This document shows, piece after piece, positions 6,635-13,587 of a DNA stretch of 13,728 bases (positions are counted from its first letter, which is position 1; every line of letters begins with the position of its first letter). The translations under genes and the position numbers were made by a program. The notes under the pieces were generated by a model. It saw only the letters and a program-made list of their open reading frames with translations, was not told the DNA's origin and ran no database searches. Location: positions 1 to 13,728 of the forward strand of contig BTQL01000059.1 of assembly GCA_036985855.1 (NCBI GenBank), in the 5' to 3' direction. This DNA is from B3-G11 sp036985855 (GTDB taxonomy: Bacteria > Actinomycetota > Acidimicrobiia > Spongiisociales > UBA5794).

Positions 6635-8187
6635 GCTGGTGCCCCGCTCGGTACGAGCGTGAGGTCCATTTGATCTTGCGGTTCAGGAGTCACTTGAGAG
6701 CGTTCCGCGAGACCGTTGTCCAGCTCCGGATAGTCGGTTCGGTAATGTGCACCGCGCGATTCTGTTCGCTCGAGCGCCGCGGCAGCGATGAGTCTTGCAA
6801 CCGCGGAGGAGTCCGACGGCGGTCCGCCGAGTGCAGCGAGCCGTCCGAGTGCCTGCTCGAGACTCTGCTCGTCCCTTGTTATCCCAATGAGGTTCCAGGC
6901 GATCTGGCGGACTGCGTGCGTATCGGCCTCGTAGTACCTCGATGCGCGGTCGAAGGCATCGGCAGGAACGCTCCCCGGATCGTTTGAGCTCTCTCGCCCC
7001 GATGTGGCAACCGACGACGCAACATGATGGCCCATGACCGCCGCTTCGAGGAGCGAATTGCTCGCCAAACGATTCGCACCGTGTAGTCCTGTCGAGGCCA
7101 CCTCGCCACAAGCCCACAGACCGTCGATGCTCGTTCGACCCTGTAGGTCGGTGGCGACACCGCCCATGTGATAGTGCTCCGCTGGTGCGATCTCCATCGG
7201 CTGGCGCCGTGCATCGATGCCGGCCTCGAGCGCGGCGGTGAAAACGGTCGGGAATCGGTCCTGGATGGATTCACCGATGGCGCTTGTCGCATCGAGGTAG
7301 GTGCGATGTCCTGATTGCCTGTGCCGCCATATCGATCTTGCCACGATGTCTCGTGGTGCGAGTTCCGCATCCGCGTGGACGCCGACCATGAAACGAGTCC
7401 CATCCTCATCGACGAGCACGGCACCTTCGCCGCGAAGAGCCTCGGTAACGAGGGGGGCGGGATGATTCCTCACGGCAAGAGCGGTGGGGTGGAACTGGAC
7501 AAACTCGAGGTCGGCGAGCGTCGCACCCTGGCGCGCAGCAGCCGCGAGGCCCGCACCCTGGACATCGCGCGGGTTCGTCGACCTCGCATACACGCCACCG
7601 ATACCTCCTGAGGCGAGTACGACGGCAGGAGCGAGATGCGCTTGGACCTCTCCACTGTCCGAGAGGGCGAGGATTCCACCGATCGAGTCTCCGATGCGAA
7701 TGAGGTCGATGAGACGAGTTCGGGGAATCAGCGTGATGTCCTGTCGTTCGACGGTCGCGATTCGCAGCGCTCGGATGATCTCCATGCCTGTTGCATCACC
7801 CCCGGCGTGGACGATCCTCCTTGCCGAGTGTCCGGCTTCACGGCCAAGCATGAGATCACCCTCAGGGCCTCGGTCGAAGGCAGCACCGTATTCGATCAGC
7901 CAGTCGACGAGCTCGGGAGCGGCCGAAGCGATGGCACGTGCGACGCCAGAGTCCGCGATACCTCCGCCGACGCGCAGCGTGTCTGCCACGTGGACCGAAG
8001 GAGCGTCGTTCGCATCGATCGCCGCCGCCATTCCACCCTGGGCGAGGGCGCTGGATCCATCGCCGACGCCCGCCGCAGTGATGATGACCGAACCGTTGAG
8101 ACCGAGCGCCGTCGAGAGACCTGCAATACCGGATCCGACGATGAGGGGATGCTCGTGGAGGATCCCCTGCACTCTCGCTGAGCTCAT
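6631..8187 (-). CDS. nadB: L-aspartate oxidase, NadB
   Basis: This FAD enzyme oxidises aspartate to iminoaspartate, the substrate of NadA. The 518-residue protein has the FAD fold GSGIAGLS at 18-25 and SSALAQGGMAAAI at 45-57. The active-site blocks are EFVQFHPTA at 228-236, TEALRGEGA from 249 (Arg252) and HYHMGGV at about 338-344. The FAD-binding ending is CGEVASTGLHGANRLASNSL at 360-379, and the C-terminal helical domain contains ESRGAHYRTDYP. The separate GLHGANRL motif and the neighbouring nadA and nadC rule for aspartate oxidase over a succinate dehydrogenase flavoprotein. The ATG overlaps the nadA stop by four bases. No strong Shine-Dalgarno is seen, which fits translational coupling. 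Confidence 0.96.
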   Translation of the reverse strand: MSSARVQGILHEHPLIVGSGIAGLSTALGLNGSVIITAAGVGDGSSALAQGGMAAAIDANDAPSVHVADTLRVGGGIADSGVARAIASAAPELVDWLIEYGAAFDRGPEGDLMLGREAGHSARRIVHAGGDATGMEIIRALRIATVERQDITLIPRTRLIDLIRIGDSIGGILALSDSGEVQAHLAPAVVLASGGIGGVYARSTNPRDVQGAGLAAAARQGATLADLEFVQFHPTALAVRNHPAPLVTEALRGEGAVLVDEDGTRFMVGVHADAELAPRDIVARSIWRHRQSGHRTYLDATSAIGESIQDRFPTVFTAALEAGIDARRQPMEIAPAEHYHMGGVATDLQGRTSIDGLWACGEVASTGLHGANRLASNSLLEAAVMGHHVASSVATSGRESSNDPGSVPADAFDRASRYYEADTHAVRQIAWNLIGITRDEQSLEQALGRLAALGGPPSDSSAVARLIAAAALERTESRGAHYRTDYPELDNGLAERSQVTPEPQDQMDLTLVPSGAPA

Positions 8188-9188
8188 CCCACAGCCAGCA
8201 TGCGATCCACCGCGAGGCGTGCGCTCTCGGCAATGTTGTCATCCACCGTGACTTCGTGTTTCATCTCAGACAGTGCGTCGCGTATACCCTCGAGGGTGAT
8301 CTTCTTCATATAGGGGCACAGGTTGCATGGACGCACGAACTCGGTATCTGGCGATCCGACCGCGACGTTGTCGCTCATTGAACACTCGGTGACCATCACG
8401 ACTCTGTCCGGTTTCTCCGTGCGAACCCAGTTGAGCATTCCTGAAGTGGATCCGACGTAGTCAGCTTCTTCGAGAACGTCCGTCGGGCACTCTGGATGAG
8501 CGATGATCTGAATTCCGGGGTAGTCCTTGCGGTATTCACGCAGTTCCGCAGCCGTGAAGCGCTCGTGCACCTCGCACGAACCCTGCCACAAGATGATCTC
8601 CGTGTTCGTCTGGCCGGCCACCCAGCGACCAAGGTACTGGTCGGGGAGAAAGATGATCCGGTCTGCATCGAGCGACTCGACAACAGCCAACGCATTGCCG
8701 GATGTGCAGGTGATGTCGGAGGCCGCCTTCACGGCCGCTGATGTGTTCACATAGGTGACCACGGGTGCGCCGGGGTATCGCTCGCGAAGCAGGGCGATGT
8801 CGGCTGGCGTGATCGAGTCCGCAAGCGAGCAACCAGCCTCGAGATCGGGGATGAGCACCATCTTGTCCGGGCTCACGATCTTTGCGGTTTCAGCCATGAA
8901 GTGGACGCCTGCCATCACGATGACATCTGCAGTGGTGTCGGCGGCAAGCCTTGCGAGAGCAAGAGAATCTCCCGTGAGGTCAGCGACACCGTGGTAGATG
9001 TCAGGGGTCATGTAGTTGTGCGCGAGCACGACAGCGTTCCGTTGCCGCTTGAGATCCTCGATCTCTTCGAGCAACGGGGTGAGGGCTGCGACCTCGACAT
9101 CAGGAAGGACGTTGTCGAGGCGGCCAGTGATGGTGAGTGCCGTGGTCACAGGCATCCGATCTGCTGTTCTGCCAAGCTGGCGTATCAC
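8184..9188 (-). CDS. nadA: Quinolinate synthase, NadA
   Basis: This 4Fe-4S enzyme condenses iminoaspartate with dihydroxyacetone phosphate to give quinolinate. From the GTG at 9188 the protein is 334 residues. Likely cluster ligands are Cys120 (LEAGCSLAD), Cys234 (AHPEC) and one of Cys288/Cys291 (RPCNLCPYMKKI). Other family motifs are VLAHNYM, TGDSLALAR and YVNTSAAVKA. The GTG is chosen because TATCGT lies five bases upstream, giving a leaderless start. An ATG at 9155 (323 residues) is also possible. The frame stays open to 9446, but that stretch is the repeat region translated and carries the promoter. First gene of nadABC. Confidence 0.95.
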   Translation of the reverse strand: MIRQLGRTADRMPVTTALTITGRLDNVLPDVEVAALTPLLEEIEDLKRQRNAVVLAHNYMTPDIYHGVADLTGDSLALARLAADTTADVIVMAGVHFMAETAKIVSPDKMVLIPDLEAGCSLADSITPADIALLRERYPGAPVVTYVNTSAAVKAASDITCTSGNALAVVESLDADRIIFLPDQYLGRWVAGQTNTEIILWQGSCEVHERFTAAELREYRKDYPGIQIIAHPECPTDVLEEADYVGSTSGMLNWVRTEKPDRVVMVTECSMSDNVAVGSPDTEFVRPCNLCPYMKKITLEGIRDALSEMKHEVTVDDNIAESARLAVDRMLAVG

Positions 9189-9193
9189 CAATA

Positions 9194-9199
9194 ACGATA
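9194..9199 (-). promoter_or_regulatory. Leaderless -10 box (TATCGT) of the nadABC operon
   Basis: GGGTGTATCGTT on the minus strand ends just before the nadA GTG, with five bases between TATCGT and the start codon. The same 12-mer is found upstream of the 286 gene. A TTGAAC at 9218-9213 is only 13 bases away, too close to be a normal -35 box. Confidence 0.5.
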
Positions 9200-9234
9200 C
9201 ACCCCCCCGCCCGTTCAACTTCCGAGCCCCCAAC

Positions 9235-9326
9235 GAGTCCGGTCGTGAACCCAGGGTTGTGGACCGTACTGAGTCCGGTCGTGAACCCAGGGTTGTGGAC
9301 CGTACTGAGTCCGGTCCACAACCCAG
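9235..9326. repeat. 36-bp tandem repeat, two exact copies plus a partial third
   Basis: Two identical 36-bp units lie at 9235-9270 and 9271-9306. A third partial unit at 9307-9326 matches the first 20 bases except that GTG is replaced by CAC. Each unit contains AACCCAGGGTT, a small palindrome. The array sits between the -10 boxes of nadA (minus) and the 9358 gene (plus), so it occupies the shared upstream region of a divergent pair. Confidence 0.9.
9290..9324. promoter_or_regulatory. Perfect 13-bp inverted repeat, possible operator or hairpin
   Basis: GGGTTGTGGACCG (9290-9302) is exactly complementary to CGGTCCACAACCC (9312-9324). The nine bases between them contain ACT-G-AGT, which extends the stem after one mismatch. 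The arms come from the end of repeat copy 2 and from the GTG-to-CAC change in copy 3. It ends 22 bases before the -10 box of the 9358 gene, a place where a regulator could act. There is no T-run, so it is unlikely to be a simple terminator. Confidence 0.5.
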
Positions 9327-9346
9327 AGAACGACCGCGGACCCCGG

Positions 9347-9352
9347 TATCGT
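9347..9352 (+). promoter_or_regulatory. Leaderless -10 box (TATCGT) of the 9358 gene
   Basis: TATCGT is followed by AAGGG and then the ATG at 9358, five bases away. This mirrors the nadA promoter on the other strand. A second ATG follows at once at 9361. Confidence 0.5.
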
Positions 9353-9357
9353 AAGGG

Positions 9358-9591
9358 ATGATGTCAACGCCGAAACTGATCGGACTTCTAGTCGCGTGGG
9401 TTCTCGCCTCGGTAACGATCGCCGTGGTTGCCGCGATCGTGATCACCGAGCTTCTCGACGTGATCGGTGTGGTGGAATCTGGACAGCGGAGCTACTCCTG
9501 GGCGATCAACGTGATCGCTCTCGGTGTGTTCATTGCACTTGTTTCGGTGCCTTTTCTTCTCCGAGACCGTCTCATGGCTGCGGACGACTGA
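9358..9591 (+). CDS. Small two-helix membrane protein
   Basis: This 77-residue protein has two clear hydrophobic segments, about residues 7-31 (LIGLLVAWVLASVTIAVVAA) and about 48-67 (WAINVIALGVFIALVSVPFL). They are joined by a short polar loop and followed by an RDRLMAADD tail. It should sit in the cytoplasmic membrane. I do not recognise the family and assign no function. Either of two adjacent ATG codons (9358, 9361) may be used; the -10 box spacing favours the first. It shares an upstream region with nadABC in divergent orientation and is followed after 27 bases by the acetyltransferase gene, which has its own promoter. Confidence 0.75.
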   Translation: MMSTPKLIGLLVAWVLASVTIAVVAAIVITELLDVIGVVESGQRSYSWAINVIALGVFIALVSVPFLLRDRLMAADD

Positions 9592-9606
9592 CGATCTTGC
9601 CTGGCG

Positions 9607-9612
9607 TAGGCT
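9607..9612 (+). promoter_or_regulatory. Leaderless -10 box (TAGGCT) of the GNAT-malic enzyme operon
   Basis: GCGTAGGCT is followed by six bases and the ATG at 9619, identical in sequence and spacing to the site before the gene at 4967. Confidence 0.55.
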
Positions 9613-9618
9613 CCCCCT

Positions 9619-10632
9619 ATGACCGAGCTGCTTCCGCAATCTCCAGACCTCCCTGGCATCACCTGGCGTCCTGCGCGCAAAGACGATGCGGCAGGCATCG
9701 TCGGACTGCAGGACGCAGTATTCGAAACCGATGGCGGATGGCGGGAGGTCGAGTCTGAGATCCTCGACAGATGGGGCTCAGACGATTGTGATCCTGGTGT
9801 CGACTCCCTCGTTGCCGTTGATGATTCAGGTTCCGTCTTCGTGTCGATCTGGTCCCACGTTCCGTCGGTGGCATCGACGAAGTGGAGGGCTTTCGGCGAG
9901 AACTACGTTCATCCGGAGTATCGAAGCCCGGCCGTGAACGCGTTCGTGTTGGAATGGTGGGAAGCGAGGGGTCGAGAGCGTCTCAGCGGAAAACTCGATG
10001 GGCTCGGCCAGTTCTATTGGCAGCTTGAATATGACTCCAACGTCAGGAAGATAAGATTTCTCGAGGCGAATGGCTACAAGGCGATGCGCTACTACGACGA
10101 TCTCGCACGGGATCTTACCCGGCCGCTCAATGACATGCCGTTAGTCGATGGGCTCACAGTCGAGACATGGGAGACGGCCCCTCTTGAGGATTCTCGTACC
10201 GTCCACAACGATTCGTTTGCAGATCACTGGGGGTCCCAGCCCATATCTGAAGCCCGATGGGCACGAATACCGAACGAGTTCCATCTTCCGCTCGCATCGT
10301 TCGTTGTCTACGATGGTGAGGCTCCGGTCGGATATGTGTCCTGCGCTTCCTATCCGCATGACTTCGAGGACAAGGGTCGGACCGAAGCTTGGATCGAAGG
10401 CCTTGGCACAATCAAATCGCACCGCAAACAGGGAATCGCAACCGCACTAGCCGTGCTTGCAATGAAAGAGTTCGTCCGACTCGGCGTGGAGTACGCCGTT
10501 TTGGATGTCGACTCTGAGAACCCCACCGGTGCGTACGGACTATACGAATCACTCGGGTTCGTCCACGAGCGGCGGAGTATCGCTTTCACGAAGAAAATCC
10601 ACCGGAGAGAATTGAAACACAAACATGGGTGA
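9619..10632 (+). CDS. Tandem-GNAT acetyltransferase
   Basis: This 337-residue protein has two GNAT folds in a row. The N-terminal one (about 14-165) begins ITWRPARKDDAAGIVGLQDA and lacks a clear acetyl-CoA loop, so it may be degenerate. The C-terminal one (about 180-330) has the acetyl-CoA pyrophosphate loop R269-K-Q-G272-I-A274 within GLGTIKSHRKQGIATALAVL, then DVDSENPTGAYGLYESLGF, the usual last motif. Tandem GNATs of this size include mycothiol synthase (MshD), but nothing here proves that substrate. Its stop overlaps the malic enzyme start by eight bases, so the two genes are probably one transcript. No functional link between them is known to me. Confidence 0.85.
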   Translation: MTELLPQSPDLPGITWRPARKDDAAGIVGLQDAVFETDGGWREVESEILDRWGSDDCDPGVDSLVAVDDSGSVFVSIWSHVPSVASTKWRAFGENYVHPEYRSPAVNAFVLEWWEARGRERLSGKLDGLGQFYWQLEYDSNVRKIRFLEANGYKAMRYYDDLARDLTRPLNDMPLVDGLTVETWETAPLEDSRTVHNDSFADHWGSQPISEARWARIPNEFHLPLASFVVYDGEAPVGYVSCASYPHDFEDKGRTEAWIEGLGTIKSHRKQGIATALAVLAMKEFVRLGVEYAVLDVDSENPTGAYGLYESLGFVHERRSIAFTKKIHRRELKHKHG

Positions 10633-11962
10633 ATTGTCGATCGAACGTGATGAGGTCTTTCGTATCAAGACCATTAAGACGCCGGGCACACTTGCGAAGG
10701 TTCTCGCAGTTGCGGGAGAGCATGGTGCTCATATCGGTGAGATCGAGACTGTGTACATCGGAGCGGAGTACAACATCCGAGATGTGGCGGTCATCGCCCC
10801 CAATCAGGAGGCAGTCGAGAGAATCGCTGAGGCTTTCGCACGAATGGATGGTGTTGAACTGATTCCCGGCCGTGTTGACAAAGTATTTCAACAGCATGAG
10901 GGCGGCAAGATCAAGGTACGTTCGAATGCGACGGTGCGAACTCTCCAGGACATGCGTGAGGTGTACACGCCGGGTGTCGCTCGGGTCGTCCAGGCGATCG
11001 TTGATGACGAATCTGTCGCAAACCAATGGACGTGGCGAGGCAACACGGTAGCGATCGTCTCCAATGGCACTCGAGTGCTCGGTCTCGGAGACGTTGGACC
11101 AGCTGCATCGCTTCCGGTCATGGAGGGAAAGGCTCTTTTCTATGCCCAGCTGGTCGGAGTCAACGCTGTGCCGATCGTCCTCGATACAAAGGACCCCGAT
11201 GAGATCATTGAGACCGTTCGTCGAATCGCACCCGGTTTCGGTGCGATCCATCTTGAGGACATCGCATCACCGGGTGTGTATCACGTGGAAAGCGTGCTTG
11301 ATCGCGAGCTGAACATCCCTGTGTTCCACGATGATCAGCACGGGACTGCGGTCGTCGTGGCCGCGGCACTGATTTCTGCTGCGAGGCGTCTCGGCAAAGA
11401 CCTCGGTGACATGCGCTTCGGACAGGCCGGACTTGGTGCGGCAGGCAGTGCCATCGCAGGTCTTGCGTCGGGTCTTGGGTTCAAGGAGATATGGGCGTAT
11501 GACCCGTCTGAAGTGGGGATCAATCGTTTCGGCGAGGTGGTCGAACAGGGAGTGACTCTCGAGACAGGATCAGATGGGGCGCACTTCGATGCACTCATCG
11601 AGAATTGTGACGTGCTCGTGTTGACGACCGGTCAGCCGGGATTGCTTTCGCCTGAGCGTGTGAGGAAGGGCCAAATCATCATGGCGCTGACGAACCCTGT
11701 TCCCGAGATCGAGTACACCGACGCTCTCGCGGCAGGGGCCGCAATCGCTGCCGACGGGAGCATCGTCAACAACGTCCTTGCGTATCCAGGGCTTATCAAG
11801 GGTGCGCTTGATGCAAGGGCAGATGCTGTGACACCGAAGATGAAGCGCGCTGCGGCGTTCGCCATTGCGGATGGTGCAACCGCTGGCATGCTGCTGCCTG
11901 AGCCCCTGAGTCGATCCGTGCACGAACGGGTGGCAGAAGCAGTCGCGCAGGCTGCTCGCTGA
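10625..11962 (+). CDS. Malic enzyme with N-terminal ACT domain
   Basis: This 445-residue protein oxidatively decarboxylates malate to pyruvate with NAD or NADP. Residues about 11-85 look like an ACT domain (FRIKTIKTPGTLAKVLAVAG ... EIETVYIG), which in other enzymes binds small ligands such as amino acids. The malic enzyme core follows: Tyr114 in VYTPGVA, Lys169 in MEGKALFYAQL, metal ligands in LEDI (211-212) and FHDDQHG (Asp236, Asp237), the dinucleotide fold GLGAAGSAIAGL, then LTNPVPEIE and VNNVLAYPG. The layout is that of the short bacterial malic enzymes. The ATG overlaps the acetyltransferase stop. A GGAGAG lies about 16 bases upstream, too far for a normal ribosome site, so coupling is likely. 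Effector and cofactor are not determined. Confidence 0.93.
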   Translation: MGELSIERDEVFRIKTIKTPGTLAKVLAVAGEHGAHIGEIETVYIGAEYNIRDVAVIAPNQEAVERIAEAFARMDGVELIPGRVDKVFQQHEGGKIKVRSNATVRTLQDMREVYTPGVARVVQAIVDDESVANQWTWRGNTVAIVSNGTRVLGLGDVGPAASLPVMEGKALFYAQLVGVNAVPIVLDTKDPDEIIETVRRIAPGFGAIHLEDIASPGVYHVESVLDRELNIPVFHDDQHGTAVVVAAALISAARRLGKDLGDMRFGQAGLGAAGSAIAGLASGLGFKEIWAYDPSEVGINRFGEVVEQGVTLETGSDGAHFDALIENCDVLVLTTGQPGLLSPERVRKGQIIMALTNPVPEIEYTDALAAGAAIAADGSIVNNVLAYPGLIKGALDARADAVTPKMKRAAAFAIADGATAGMLLPEPLSRSVHERVAEAVAQAAR

Positions 11963-11966
11963 GCGC

Positions 11967-11979
11967 CGGGCTCGGCCCG
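11967..11979. terminator. Short hairpin after the malic enzyme gene
   Basis: CGGGC-TCG-GCCCG forms a five-pair GC stem four bases after the malic enzyme stop, in the 29-base gap before a convergent gene. It is small and has only TT after it, so its role as a terminator is uncertain. Confidence 0.3.
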
Positions 11980-11991
11980 TTAGGTGTGCAG

Positions 11992-12246
11992 TTAGATGGT
12001 GTCGTCGTGGTCTCTCGACCCGATATTGATCCAGATCAGGAGCATCAAGATCGCGGTGACGATGCTCACCCAGCTCAGCGGTGTTCCTGCGGCAAAGAGC
12101 ATTGCTGCAAGAACAACGGCGGCGATGCTGCGGACGGCCTTGGTGAAGCTCCGCTTGGGGACGGGTCTTTCGAATCGTTCACCGTCCTCAACAAAGCCGG
12201 GGACGTTGGGGTCGAGATAGGGTTCGTCTTCTTGCAGCGGTTCCAT
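11992..12246 (-). CDS. Small membrane protein with two helices
   Basis: With the start at 12246 the protein has 84 residues. An acidic, proline-containing head (MEPLQEDEPYLDPNVPGFVE) leads to basic KRSFTKAVRS, then two hydrophobic segments at about 39-54 and 58-75, and a charged tail (GSRDHDDTI). The basic stretch before the first helix suggests the head is cytoplasmic. I do not recognise the family. The frame is open to 12534 but crosses the tRNA-like element, so the upstream part is not coding. Starts at 12261 and 12282 are also possible. I prefer 12246 because TATGCT lies ten bases upstream, which would leave a leader of about four bases. It converges on the malic enzyme gene. Confidence 0.65.
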   Translation of the reverse strand: MEPLQEDEPYLDPNVPGFVEDGERFERPVPKRSFTKAVRSIAAVVLAAMLFAAGTPLSWVSIVTAILMLLIWINIGSRDHDDTI

Positions 12247-12359
12247 ACCGGCACCAAGCATACGGCCGTGACGAAGTTCCATCGACCTCGCTGGTTTCTG
12301 GCGTCCGCCACGGCAACATGCTGCCCTGAGGGACGCAGATCCGTTGGAACAGGAAGCAG

Positions 12360-12443
12360 TGGTGGTCAGCGGCAGGTTCGAACTGCCGACCCCCGGTTTT
12401 CCGGACCGGGACGGCGCTTCCGGCATACTCGGCCATTCGGCAG
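12360..12443 (-). other. tRNA-like element, possible degenerate tRNA-Ser(GGA)
   Basis: On the minus strand there is a canonical T arm (GGCAG-TTCGAAC-CTGCC), then seven bases GCTGACC, an A and CCA, exactly like a tRNA 3' end. Upstream is an anticodon-like hairpin, CCGGT-CCGGAAA-ACCGG, whose loop would read GGA (serine) but has C where U33 is nearly invariant. GGCCGAGTATGCCGGAA resembles a serine-type D arm. No 5' strand complementary to GCTGACC is present, and the long variable arm of tRNA-Ser is missing. Instead CTGCCGA (12443-12437) pairs perfectly with TCGGCAG (12389-12383), which also forms the T stem. It may be a tRNA pseudogene, an integration scar or a structured RNA. Confidence 0.4.
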
Positions 12444-12617
12444 ATAGTCCATACACACCAACGGTTTTCACCTTGCACTGTCTCGCGTCAGATCGCCCTG
12501 TTTCGTGTAGTCTCGCGGACCAATCGCAGGCCAAACACCGGGCAACATCATCCCACCCAGCCGGATATGGACAGCTGAATCCCAGAGGGTCTCGACGGCA
12601 CCAGTCAAGTCCCCAAC

Positions 12618-12623
12618 TAGGGT
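12618..12623 (+). promoter_or_regulatory. Leaderless -10 box (TAGGGT) of the lipoprotein gene
   Basis: TAGGGT is followed by six bases and the GTG at 12630, the same geometry as elsewhere in the window. It decides the GTG start over internal codons. Confidence 0.5.
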
Positions 12624-12629
12624 TGGGCA

Positions 12630-13133
12630 GTGTTTTCCTCGCTTGTCATTGGCGACAAACATTCGAAGTGCATGCTCGTGCTGATTCTTGTTGTGCTGAC
12701 CGTTGTGGCCGGGTGCACACGCCGCGGAGGGGGCGATACCAGCGACCCATGTCGGTGCCCGACTCTCGTCGAGACGGCGCCAACAATCGATTTCATCGGG
12801 GATGGGCAGACACCGATCAAGGTGAGTAGTAACTGGCTGACTGGTCCCCGACCGTTATCGGTCGGCCTCGAATACAACGTGGCATACTCAGATGAGAGGG
12901 TCATCGAGATCGCCGAGCGGTTCACCGACGCCGGCTTCACCACGAATACGGATCTTGAGCCTCCGCTCAAGCTGTCGCCGCACTTTGTAGAGGACGAGTG
13001 GGAGGCTGTCATCGATGGTGTGACGCGCGACGGGGTCGGGAGTATTCGAATTGTTGTTCGCATCGTGGAGCCGGACCGGGATGCTGCGGAGACGCTTGCT
13101 CCGCTCATCGACGCCCTGGGCACGATTCCCTGA
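12630..13133 (+). CDS. Small secreted lipoprotein of unknown function
   Basis: This 167-residue protein has a lipoprotein signal peptide: basic residues at 10-13, a hydrophobic core MLVLILVVLTVVAG, and a lipobox V26-A-G-C29. It should be cut before Cys29, lipidated there, and held on the outer face of the cytoplasmic membrane. The mature part begins with a polar stretch containing two more cysteines (DPCRCP). It continues as an apparently globular region of about 120 residues (SVGLEYNVAYSDERVIEIAE, GSIRIVVRIVEPDRDA) with alternating strands and helices. I do not recognise the fold family. The GTG start is supported by the -10 box six bases upstream. It converges on the zinc-ribbon-like gene. 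Confidence 0.75.
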   Translation: MFSSLVIGDKHSKCMLVLILVVLTVVAGCTRRGGGDTSDPCRCPTLVETAPTIDFIGDGQTPIKVSSNWLTGPRPLSVGLEYNVAYSDERVIEIAERFTDAGFTTNTDLEPPLKLSPHFVEDEWEAVIDGVTRDGVGSIRIVVRIVEPDRDAAETLAPLIDALGTIP

Positions 13134-13199
13134 TTCGATGAGCCCATATCCTCACCTATGCGCCCCCGGCGAGGCGAATATCTTGCCGGCAATGGACGG

Positions 13200-13541
13200 T
13201 CAGGCAGGTCGTACGTCAGCTCGCCCTTCTCCCTGATCGGGGGGCCGTATCCGTGGTTCCCGAACGCCAGCCGGGGGATTGTCGGGACGGTCACGAAACA
13301 CGGTAAGACCAGTGCGCTCGTACAGGTGCATCCCGATCGTGGACATCTGCGGGAGAACCGGAACTGTGTCGACCAACTCCAAGGGCAAACCAATGGGCTG
13401 CTCAGAGTCACACAAAGAGCACGAGGACCAGACCCCAACGAGCACCCTGCCCTGTGGACTCGATGCCTGCCTCAACATCAGGAACCCCGGCCCATCTGTG
13501 CTGAGACAAGATCTGCATTCCCATTCGAGTAGATCGGGCAT
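13200..13541 (-). CDS. Small zinc-ribbon-like protein, unknown function
   Basis: With the ATG at 13541 this is a 113-residue protein. Cys9-x2-Cys12 (LEWECRSC) and Cys41-x2-Cys44 (SSCSLCDSE) make a four-cysteine pattern typical of a zinc ribbon, separated by about 28 residues of likely beta structure (GFLMLRQ, GRVLVGVWS). The rest includes LPLELVDTVPVLPQMSTIGM and a proline- and charge-rich tail that is probably disordered. The start is chosen because TACACT lies exactly six bases upstream, the spacing seen at other genes here. The frame is also open on the plus strand over the same bases, but without cysteine spacing or a promoter. Zinc binding is an inference. It lies right beside the IS30 fragment. 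Confidence 0.6.
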   Translation of the reverse strand: MPDLLEWECRSCLSTDGPGFLMLRQASSPQGRVLVGVWSSCSLCDSEQPIGLPLELVDTVPVLPQMSTIGMHLYERTGLTVFRDRPDNPPAGVREPRIRPPDQGEGRADVRPA

Positions 13542-13547
13542 CCACGA

Positions 13548-13553
13548 AGTGTA
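13548..13553 (-). promoter_or_regulatory. Leaderless -10 box (TACACT) of the zinc-ribbon-like gene
   Basis: TACACT on the minus strand is followed by six bases and the ATG at 13541. Only 34 bases separate it from the stop of the IS30 transposase, so the insertion lies very close to, or within, the upstream promoter region. Confidence 0.45.
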
Positions 13554-13587
13554 CCGAACCGCCCATATCGGCGGTGGTTTCAAGGGG

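Larger units (their letters stand above)
12247..12629. other. Non-coding stretch between the small membrane gene and the lipoprotein gene
   Basis: About 380 bases without a supported protein gene. It contains the tRNA-like element (12360-12443) and the lipoprotein promoter (12618-12623). The remaining sequence, roughly 12444-12617 and 12262-12359, shows nothing I can name. Confidence 0.5.

Noticed and set aside
9235..9326. CRISPR-like array, because the unit is 36 bp
   Set aside because: The units are directly adjacent with no spacers, only two are complete, and no cas genes are present.
9189..9446. N-terminal extension of the nadA frame up to 9446, with 12-residue repeats (GSRPDSVRSTTL)
   Set aside because: The repeats are the 36-bp DNA repeat read as codons. 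The stretch contains the nadA -10 box and overlaps the divergent small gene, and known NadA proteins start near 9188 or 9155.
12360..12443. Intact tRNA, selC or tmRNA end
   Set aside because: No complementary 5' acceptor strand, C at position 33, no serine variable arm, no UCA anticodon for selC, and no tmRNA tag region seen.
12247..12534. Upstream part of the minus-strand open frame 11992-12534 as coding
   Set aside because: It crosses the tRNA-like element, has low-complexity cysteine- and serine-rich content unlike the membrane protein that follows, and lacks a promoter at the expected distance.
13183..13192. TTGCCGGCAA palindrome between two convergent genes
   Set aside because: It has no loop and no T-run, so it does not make a terminator, and a 10-base palindrome is expected by chance at this scale.
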